From Arenimonas metalli CF5-1 (GTDB lineage: Bacteria; Pseudomonadota; Gammaproteobacteria; Xanthomonadales; Xanthomonadaceae): DNA of 64,000 nucleotides. A program made the position numbers and the translations under genes. The notes beneath the pieces were generated by a model, which searched no databases, was not told the DNA's origin, and saw only the letters and a list, made by a program, of their open reading frames with translations. Below, piece after piece: positions 58,360 to 64,000 of this stretch. Location: assembly GCF_000747155.1 (NCBI RefSeq), contig NZ_AVCK01000001.1:1-64000 (forward strand), read 5' to 3'. How positions within the stretch are numbered: the stretch's first letter is position 1; each line of letters opens with the position of its first letter.

Positions 58360-61044
58360 ATGTCTGAAGTCACCGTTGCTTCGCTGGCCAAAGTGCTGGG
58401 TATGCCCACCGAGAAGCTGCTCGAGCAGCTCGCGGGTGCGGGCATGACCTTCAGCGGGCCGGACCAGGTGGTCAGCAGCACCGAGAAGATGAAGCTGCTC
58501 GGCTTCCTGCGCCGCACCCACGGCAAGGACGACAAGCCGGCGGAAGCAGCCGTGCCCAAGAAGATCACCCTGCAGCGACGCAAGCAGGAAGAGCTGACCG
58601 TCAGCGCCGGCAAGACCAAGTCCACGGTCACCGTCGAGGTCCGCCAGAAGCGCACCTACGTCAAGCGCGACGAGGCCGAGGCGCCGGTGACCGACGAGCG
58701 CCAGGAAGCCCTGCGCAAGCTCGAGGAATCCAAGGCCCGCAACGACGCCGAACTGGCCGCGCTCAGCGAAGCCGACCGCAAGCGCAAGCTCGAGCGCGAC
58801 GCCGAGGAAGCCCGCCTGAAGGCCGAGGAAGCCGCGCGCAACGCGCCGGTGGTGGTCGAGCCGGAAGCGCCGGAGTTCGAAGAGGAAATCGAAGTCGCGC
58901 CGCCCAAGCCTGCGCCGCGCGTCCCCGCGCCGGGCCCGGTCGGCCAGATCATCATCCACGAGCCGCGCAAGGCCCGTCCGGTCGCGCCCAAGCCGGCCCC
59001 GGCGCCTGCGCGCCCGGCCCCGTCGGGCCCGAACAAGCCGGGTCCCGGCGCCGCCAAGCAGACCCCGCCGAAGGGCAAGACCGTGCGCGGTTCGCACGCG
59101 ATGGTCGACAACGAGGGCGACGAGGGCCAGGCCAGCCGCTTCGCGGCCGGCCAGCTGCACCTCACCGATTCCGAGCGCGCCCGTCGCGGCGCCGCCGGCA
59201 ACCGCAAGAAGACCAAGATGCGCGGCCCGGAGCCCTCGCGCACCGCCAGCGGCGCCCACGGCTTCTCGCGCCCGACCGCGCCGATCGTCCGCGACGTCTA
59301 CATCGGTGATTCCATCACCGTGGCCGACCTGGCCGTGAAGCTGGCCATGAAGGGCGGCGAAGTGGTGCGCGCGCTGTTCAAGATGGGCGTGATGGCCACC
59401 ATCAACCAGGTCATCGACCACGACACCGCGGTGCTGGTGACCGAGGAGCTCGGCCACCGCGCCAGCAAGGCCAACGAGGACGACGCCGAGATCGCGCTGG
59501 TCGCGCACCAGGAAGACGTGCAGGGCGAGCGCAAGACCCGCCCGCCGGTGGTCACCATCATGGGCCACGTCGACCACGGCAAGACCTCGCTGCTCGACTA
59601 CATCCGCCGCACCAAGGTGGCCACCGGCGAAGCCGGCGGCATCACCCAGCACATCGGCGCCTACCACGTCGAAACCGACCGCGGCGTCATCAGCTTCCTC
59701 GACACCCCGGGCCACTCGGCGTTCTCCGCCATGCGCGCCCGCGGCGCCAAGCTCACCGACATCGTGGTGCTGGTGGTCGCGGCCGACGACGGCGTGATGC
59801 CGCAGACGGTGGAAGCGGTGAACCACGCGCGCGCCGCCAAGGTGCCGCTGCTGATCGCCGTGAACAAGATGGACAAGCCGGAAGCCAACCCGGACAACGT
59901 CAAGCAGGGCCTGGTCAAGCTCGAAGTGGTGCCGGAAGAGTGGGGCGGCGACGTGCAGTTCGTGCCGATCTCGGCCAAGACCGGCATGGGCGTGGACGCG
60001 CTGCTCGAAGCCATCGCCGTGCAGGCCGAGGTGATGGAGCTCACTGCCGTGTACGACGCCCGCGCCACCGGCGTGGTCATCGAATCCGCGCTCGACAAGG
60101 GCCGCGGCCCGGTCGCCACCGTGCTCGTGCAGCAGGGCACCCTGAAGAAGGGCGACTACCTGGTCTGCGGCGTGCACTACGGCCGCGTCCGCGCGCTGTT
60201 CGACGAGAACGGCAAGCAGACCGACCAGGCCGAGCCGTCGATCCCGGTGCAGGTGCTGGGCCTGTCGGGCGTGCCCGACGCCGGCGACGACTTCGTGGTC
60301 GTGGCCGACGAGCGCCTGGCCAAGGAAGTCGCGCAGCAGCGCGACGCCAAGCGCCGCGAGTCGCGCCTGGTCGCCACCGCCGGTTCGCGCATGGAAGACA
60401 TCATGGCCTCGATGGGCCAGGACAAGGACCAGGCCAACCTCAACCTGCTGGTCAAGGCCGACGTGCAGGGTTCGGTCGAAGCGCTGCGCCAGGCCCTGGT
60501 GGCGCTGTCGAACGACCTGATCAAGATCAACGTGATCAGCTCGGGCGTGGGCGGCATCACCGAGTCCGACGCCACCCTGGCCGCGACCTCGAAGGCCGTG
60601 ATCATCGGCTTCAACGTCCGCGCCGACGCCAGCGCCCGCCGCATCATCGAGACCAATGGCCTCGACCTGCGCTACTTCTCGATCATCTACGACGTCATCG
60701 ACCAGGTGAAGCAGGTTGCTTCCGGCCTGCTGGGCGTGGAGATCCGCGAGGAGATCCTGGGCATCGCCGAGGTCCGCGACGTGTTCCGCAGCTCGAAGTT
60801 CGGCGCGGTCGCCGGTTCCCTCGTCATCGAGGGCACCGTGCGCAAGAGCAAGCCGATCCGCGTGCTGCGCAACTCGGTCGTGGTGTTCGAAGGCGAGCTG
60901 GAGTCGCTGCGTCGCTTCAAGGACAACGTCGAGGAAGTCCGCTCGGGTACCGAGTGCGGCATCGCGGTGAAGGCCTACAACGACGTGCAGCCGGGCGACC
61001 AGATCGAATGCTTCGAGCGCATCGAGGTCCAGCGCACGCTGTAA
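58360..61044 (+). CDS. infB: Translation initiation factor IF-2
   Basis: 894 residues from ATG at 58360 with CAAGGA upstream. An IF2_N module (1-~55), a long charged/Pro-rich linker (about 60-310), then the GTPase with G1 GHVDHGKT at 402-409, G3 DTPGH and G4 NKMD, followed by domains II-IV. It delivers fMet-tRNA to the 30S P site; the initiator tRNA gene heads the same operon. rbfA follows by 15 nt. Confidence 0.98.
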   Translation: MSEVTVASLAKVLGMPTEKLLEQLAGAGMTFSGPDQVVSSTEKMKLLGFLRRTHGKDDKPAEAAVPKKITLQRRKQEELTVSAGKTKSTVTVEVRQKRTYVKRDEAEAPVTDERQEALRKLEESKARNDAELAALSEADRKRKLERDAEEARLKAEEAARNAPVVVEPEAPEFEEEIEVAPPKPAPRVPAPGPVGQIIIHEPRKARPVAPKPAPAPARPAPSGPNKPGPGAAKQTPPKGKTVRGSHAMVDNEGDEGQASRFAAGQLHLTDSERARRGAAGNRKKTKMRGPEPSRTASGAHGFSRPTAPIVRDVYIGDSITVADLAVKLAMKGGEVVRALFKMGVMATINQVIDHDTAVLVTEELGHRASKANEDDAEIALVAHQEDVQGERKTRPPVVTIMGHVDHGKTSLLDYIRRTKVATGEAGGITQHIGAYHVETDRGVISFLDTPGHSAFSAMRARGAKLTDIVVLVVAADDGVMPQTVEAVNHARAAKVPLLIAVNKMDKPEANPDNVKQGLVKLEVVPEEWGGDVQFVPISAKTGMGVDALLEAIAVQAEVMELTAVYDARATGVVIESALDKGRGPVATVLVQQGTLKKGDYLVCGVHYGRVRALFDENGKQTDQAEPSIPVQVLGLSGVPDAGDDFVVVADERLAKEVAQQRDAKRRESRLVATAGSRMEDIMASMGQDKDQANLNLLVKADVQGSVEALRQALVALSNDLIKINVISSGVGGITESDATLAATSKAVIIGFNVRADASARRIIETNGLDLRYFSIIYDVIDQVKQVASGLLGVEIREEILGIAEVRDVFRSSKFGAVAGSLVIEGTVRKSKPIRVLRNSVVVFEGELESLRRFKDNVEEVRSGTECGIAVKAYNDVQPGDQIECFERIEVQRTL

Positions 61045-61059
61045 GGCGCGCGCGAGCCC

Positions 61060-61422
61060 ATGGCGAAGAAGAGCTTCCATCGCACCGACCGCGTCGCGGC
61101 CCAGCTGCGGCGCGACATCGGCCAGATCGTGCACCAGGCCGTGCGTGAGTTCGGCCTGCCCTCGGTCAGCGTGTCCGACGTCGAGGTCACGCGCGACCTG
61201 GCCCATGCCAAGGTCTTCGTGACCGCGCTGATCGGCGAGCAGGGCCCGGCCGCGGTGAAGGGCCTGAAGGAGATCGCGCCCGAGCTGCGCTATCGCCTGG
61301 GCCAGGCCGTGCGCATGCGCCACGTGCCCGAGATTCATTTCTTCTACGACGATTCGGTCGACAAGGGCGAGCGCATCGACCAGCTGCTGCGCGACAACCC
61401 GCCCGGCCCCGCCGAAGACTGA
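61060..61422 (+). CDS. rbfA: Ribosome-binding factor A
   Basis: 120 residues. KH-type fold with [40 protein letters not shown], and [24 protein letters not shown]. Acts in 16S 5'-end maturation and cold adaptation. truB starts 9 nt later. Confidence 0.95.
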   Translation: MAKKSFHRTDRVAAQLRRDIGQIVHQAVREFGLPSVSVSDVEVTRDLAHAKVFVTALIGEQGPAAVKGLKEIAPELRYRLGQAVRMRHVPEIHFFYDDSVDKGERIDQLLRDNPPGPAED

Positions 61423-61431
61423 GCCCCGCGC

Positions 61432-62400
61432 GTGGGCCGCACCGTCTTCCGCCCGCTCGACGGCATCCTGCTGCTCGACAAGCCCGCCGGCCTGAGTTCC
61501 AACCAGGCCCTGCAGCGCGTGCGCCACCTGTTCCGCGCCGAGAAGGGCGGCCACACCGGCGCGCTCGACCCGCTGGCCACCGGCCTGCTGCCGCTGTGCT
61601 TCGGCGAGGCCACCAAGATCGCCGGCCTGCTGCTGGGTGGCCGCAAGGCCTACGAGGCCGAAGTGCGGCTGGGCCAGGTCACCGACACCGACGACGCCGA
61701 CGGCCTGGTGCTGCGCGAGCGGCCGGTGCCGGCGCTGGACCGCGCCACGGTGGAGGCGGCGCTCAGCCCCTTCCTCGGCCGGATCCTGCAGCGTCCGCCG
61801 ATCTATTCGGCCCTGAAGCAGGGCGGGGAGCCGCTGTACGCCAAGGCCCGCCGGGGCGAGGCCATCGAGGTCGCCGAGCGCGAGGTCGAGGTCGAAGCCA
61901 TCGACCTGCTGGCGCTGGACGGCGACCGCCTGCGCCTGGCCGTGACCTGCGGCTCGGGCACCTACATCCGCAGCCTGGCCCGCGACCTGGGCGAAGCCCT
62001 GGGCTGCGGCGCCCACATCACGGCGCTGCGCCGGACCTGGGTGGAGCCGTTCAATCCGCCGGTCATGCACCCCTTCGAGGCCCTCGAGGCCACGGCCGCG
62101 GCGGGCGGGGAGGGCGCGCTGGAGGCCCTGTTGCTGCCCGTGGAGGCCGGGCTGGCGCACTGGCCGGCCGTGGTGGTGGAGCCGGACCAGGCCCGCCGGT
62201 TGGGGCAAGGCCAGGCCGTTTCGGGACTGAAGTCCCTCCTACAGGGGGCGGACGAGGTCCCTGTAGGAGGGCCTTCAGGCCCGAAGCCCTTCACCGTGAA
62301 CCTGCTGGACGAATCCGGCCGCTCCCTGGGCCTCGGCGAGTGGCGTGAAGACGGCCAACTCTGGCCCAAGCGCCTGTTCCGCTGGGCTTCTGCCTCCTGA
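61432..62400 (+). CDS. truB: tRNA pseudouridine(55) synthase, carrying a REP insertion
   Basis: 322 residues from GTG at 61432. [20 protein letters not shown] starts the fold and catalytic Asp46 lies in [30 protein letters not shown] and [15 protein letters not shown] follow. Residues ~263-286 ([20 protein letters not shown] and neighbours) are encoded by two inverted REP units (62222-62286) placed in frame before the C-terminal PUA strand ([14 protein letters not shown]). The enzyme otherwise looks complete, so the insertion is probably tolerated in a surface loop. Confidence 0.95.
   Translation: MGRTVFRPLDGILLLDKPAGLSSNQALQRVRHLFRAEKGGHTGALDPLATGLLPLCFGEATKIAGLLLGGRKAYEAEVRLGQVTDTDDADGLVLRERPVPALDRATVEAALSPFLGRILQRPPIYSALKQGGEPLYAKARRGEAIEVAEREVEVEAIDLLALDGDRLRLAVTCGSGTYIRSLARDLGEALGCGAHITALRRTWVEPFNPPVMHPFEALEATAAAGGEGALEALLLPVEAGLAHWPAVVVEPDQARRLGQGQAVSGLKSLLQGADEVPVGGPSGPKPFTVNLLDESGRSLGLGEWREDGQLWPKRLFRWASAS
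62222..62286. repeat. In-frame REP doublet inside truB
   Basis: Two REP units in opposite orientation: 62222-62246 and 62259-62286. Both show CCCTGTAGGAGGG followed by a hairpin around CTTCAG; the flanking pair is A-T in one unit and G-C in the other, so pairing is kept. The same unit forms both ends of the family-B palindrome at 28453-28935. No REP-associated transposase gene is in the window. Confidence 0.85.
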
Positions 62401-62436
62401 AGCCCGCGCCCGGACCAGGCCGCGCCGCCTAAAGCC

Positions 62437-62465
62437 TTGTCCGCAAAGGCGCCTTCCGTTAAACT
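62437..62465 (+). promoter_or_regulatory. Promoter upstream of rpsO
   Basis: TTGTCC (62437-62442) and TAAACT (62460-62465) with a 17-bp spacer, 37 nt after the truB stop and about 100 nt before rpsO. This gives a leader long enough for S15 autoregulation as known in E. coli, though I do not see the E. coli pseudoknot directly. Confidence 0.6.
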
Positions 62466-62566
62466 TTCGCGGCTTTCACAAGCACCTCCCAACCGGCGGG
62501 CCACGCGGTGCGGCGCCAATCCTGGCGACGTTCCTGCAGGCTGCGCATCACCGAGAAGAAAACACC

Positions 62567-62827
62567 ATGTCCATCGATTCCGCCAAGATCATCGAAGAGT
62601 TCAAGCGCGTCCCCAACGACACCGGCTCGCCGGAAGTCCAGGTCGCCCTGCTCTCCGCCCGCATCGACCACCTGACCGACCACTTCAAGGCGCACAAGCA
62701 GGACCACCACTCCCGCCGCGGCCTGCTCAAGATGGTCAACCAGCGCCGTTCGCTGCTGGGTTACCTGAAGAAGAAGGACCAGGCGCGCTACCAGACGCTG
62801 ATCGAGCGCTTGGGCCTGCGCCGCTAA
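62567..62827 (+). CDS. rpsO: 30S ribosomal protein S15 (uS15)
   Basis: 86 residues from ATG at 62567; the longer frame overlaps the truB end and is rejected. [39 protein letters not shown] and LGYLKKKD match uS15. Binds the central domain of 16S rRNA. A hairpin (62842-62865) separates it from pnp. Confidence 0.97.
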   Translation: MSIDSAKIIEEFKRVPNDTGSPEVQVALLSARIDHLTDHFKAHKQDHHSRRGLLKMVNQRRSLLGYLKKKDQARYQTLIERLGLRR

Positions 62828-62841
62828 GGCAAGCAATAAAG

Positions 62842-62871
62842 ACGCGGCGCAGAGATGCGCCGCGTTGCATT
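62842..62871 (+). terminator. Hairpin between rpsO and pnp
   Basis: Perfect 10-bp stem ACGCGGCGCA / TGCGCCGCGT with tetraloop GAGA, followed by TGCATTT. Position matches the rpsO terminator and the leader of pnp, which in E. coli is cut by RNase III in PNPase autoregulation. Confidence 0.75.
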
Positions 62872-62951
62872 TGGGGGCTTCGAAATCCCCGGATGCACCC
62901 CGCCGGGCAGGGTGCCCGTCGGACTGAATCCGAAAAGAGGAAAACATCATC

Positions 62952-64000
62952 GTGGCGAAAGTAACCAAGACGTTCCAGTACGGTCAGCACCAGGTCACCC
63001 TCGAGACGGGCGAGATCGCCCGCCAGGCCAGTGGCTCGGTCATCGTCAAGTTCGACGACACCGTCGTGCTGGTGACGGCGGTCGGCAACAAGAACGCGAA
63101 GGAAGGCATGGACTTCTTCCCGCTCACCGTCGACTACATCGAGAAGTTCTACGCCGGCGGCCGCATCCCGGGTGGCTTCTTCAAGCGCGAGGGTCGCCAG
63201 ACCGAGCGCGAGACCCTGGTTTCCCGCCTGATCGATCGCCCGATCCGCCCGCTGTTCCCCGAGGGCTTCCGCAATGAAGTCCAGGTCATCGCCACCGTGA
63301 TGTCGATGAACCCCGAGATCCACGGCGACATCCCGGCCCTGATCGGCGCCTCCGCCGCGCTGGCCCTGTCGGGCATCCCGTTCGCGGGCCCGATCGGCGC
63401 CGCCAAGGTCGGCTATGCCAACGGCAAGTACCTGCTCAACCCGTCCACTACCGAACTCAAGACCTCCGACCTCGAGCTGGTCGTCGCCGGCACCGCGGGC
63501 GCCGTGCTGATGGTCGAGTCCGAGGCCAAGGAGCTGAGCGAAGACGTGATGCTGGGCGCCGTGATGTTCGGCCACCAGCAGCTGCAGACCGTCATCAAGG
63601 CCATCAACGAGCTGGTCGCCGAAGTCGGCGTCACCCGCTGGGACTGGAAGGCGGCCGAGAAGGCGCAGGCCCCGATCGACGCGCTCAAGGCCGCCATCGG
63701 CGACAAGCTGGCCGCTGCGTTCCAGATCAAGGACAAGCTGGCCCGCCGCGACGCCATCTCGGCGCTCAAGAAGGAAGTCATCGAGTCGCTGAAGCCGCAG
63801 GCCGAGGCCAACGGCTGGAACCTGGCCGAGCTGTCGAAGGAATTCGGCGAGTTCGAGTACAGCACCATGCGTGACTCCGTGCTCAAGACCAAGGTCCGCA
63901 TCGACGGCCGCGCGCTCGACACCGTGCGCCCGATCACCGTGAAGACCGGCGTGCTGCCGCGCACCCACGGCTCCTCGCTGTTCACCCGCGGCGAGACCCA
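62952..64000 (+). CDS. pnp: Polyribonucleotide nucleotidyltransferase (PNPase), 5' part
   Basis: Starts at GTG 62952, preceded by GAGGAAAA; 349 codons are open to the window edge with no stop. [20 protein letters not shown] opens the first RNase PH domain; [42 protein letters not shown] and [18 protein letters not shown] follow, and the helical linker and start of the second RNase PH domain ([13 protein letters not shown]) reach the edge. 3'-5' RNA decay with RNase E. The second catalytic core, KH and S1 domains lie outside. Confidence 0.96.
   Translation, partial: MAKVTKTFQYGQHQVTLETGEIARQASGSVIVKFDDTVVLVTAVGNKNAKEGMDFFPLTVDYIEKFYAGGRIPGGFFKREGRQTERETLVSRLIDRPIRPLFPEGFRNEVQVIATVMSMNPEIHGDIPALIGASAALALSGIPFAGPIGAAKVGYANGKYLLNPSTTELKTSDLELVVAGTAGAVLMVESEAKELSEDVMLGAVMFGHQQLQTVIKAINELVAEVGVTRWDWKAAEKAQAPIDALKAAIGDKLAAAFQIKDKLARRDAISALKKEVIESLKPQAEANGWNLAELSKEFGEFEYSTMRDSVLKTKVRIDGRALDTVRPITVKTGVLPRTHGSSLFTRGET

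Noticed and set aside
58246-62208. 1320-codon open frame on the minus strand opposite infB-rbfA-truB
   Set aside because: It mirrors well-conserved plus-strand genes, is dominated by Ala/Arg/Gly/His/Asp/Val as expected for GC-rich antisense frames, and has no recognisable domain.

Overview
This window is chromosomal DNA from a high-GC gammaproteobacterium. The gene order points to the Xanthomonadaceae/Lysobacteraceae (Lysobacter, Luteimonas, Arenimonas type): asd-fimV-truA-trpF-trpB-trpA-accD; glmM...tpiA-secG-tRNA-Leu-nuoA-N; tRNA-fMet-rimP-nusA-infB-rbfA-truB-rpsO-pnp; an SPFH/Arc-type regulator pair; and a histone H1-like AlaLys-rich protein. Genus is an inference; no rRNA is present. Almost every base is coding on one strand or the other, and long antisense reading frames are GC artefacts.

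Layout. 1-974 (minus): start of minC preceded by a GNAT acetyltransferase. 1142-2955: DesK/NarL-type two-component pair. 3095-4366: membrane-anchored SRPBCC protein with a strong terminator. 4463-9505: GldA/GldF/GldG-like ABC system with DUF4340 and DUF423 proteins. 9508-15721: AlkA-like glycosylase, an M15 peptidase, a PH-domain protein, an SPFH-small membrane protein-RHH regulator-hydrolase operon and a secreted beta-propeller. 15830-21857: purT, histone-like protein, EEP-family lipoprotein, bpt, psd and an SCO copper protein. 21938-28448: prmB, aroC, asd, fimV, truA. 28991-34156: trpF, trpB, trpA, accD, glmM. 34227-39628: 2OG-Fe(II) oxygenase, SDR, and a cupredoxin / GGDEF-EAL / truncated-haemoglobin operon. 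39674-55904: tpiA, secG, tRNA-Leu(GAG) and all 14 complex I genes. 55969-64000: initiator tRNA followed by the translation/RNA-processing operon, cut off inside pnp.

The genes are mostly housekeeping. The unusual content is between them. Six intergenic palindromes and one REP pair inside a gene can be read directly. Two ~470-nt copies (10187-10658 and 19884-20346) and one ~483-nt copy of a second family (28453-28935) share one plan: long outer inverted repeat, two side hairpins, a middle section. Side-hairpin stems differ between copies but stay self-complementary, while the enclosed blocks are nearly identical. Two smaller inverted repeats built from GGATRAACAC-like units lie before asd and before trpA. 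A perfect 26-bp inverted repeat joins the stop codons of two convergent genes near 35.2 kb, and a REP pair sits in frame inside truB. At least four genes carry a -10-like TANNNT box exactly 6 nt before their ATG, which suggests leaderless mRNAs. truA appears to start at CTG directly after the fimV stop.
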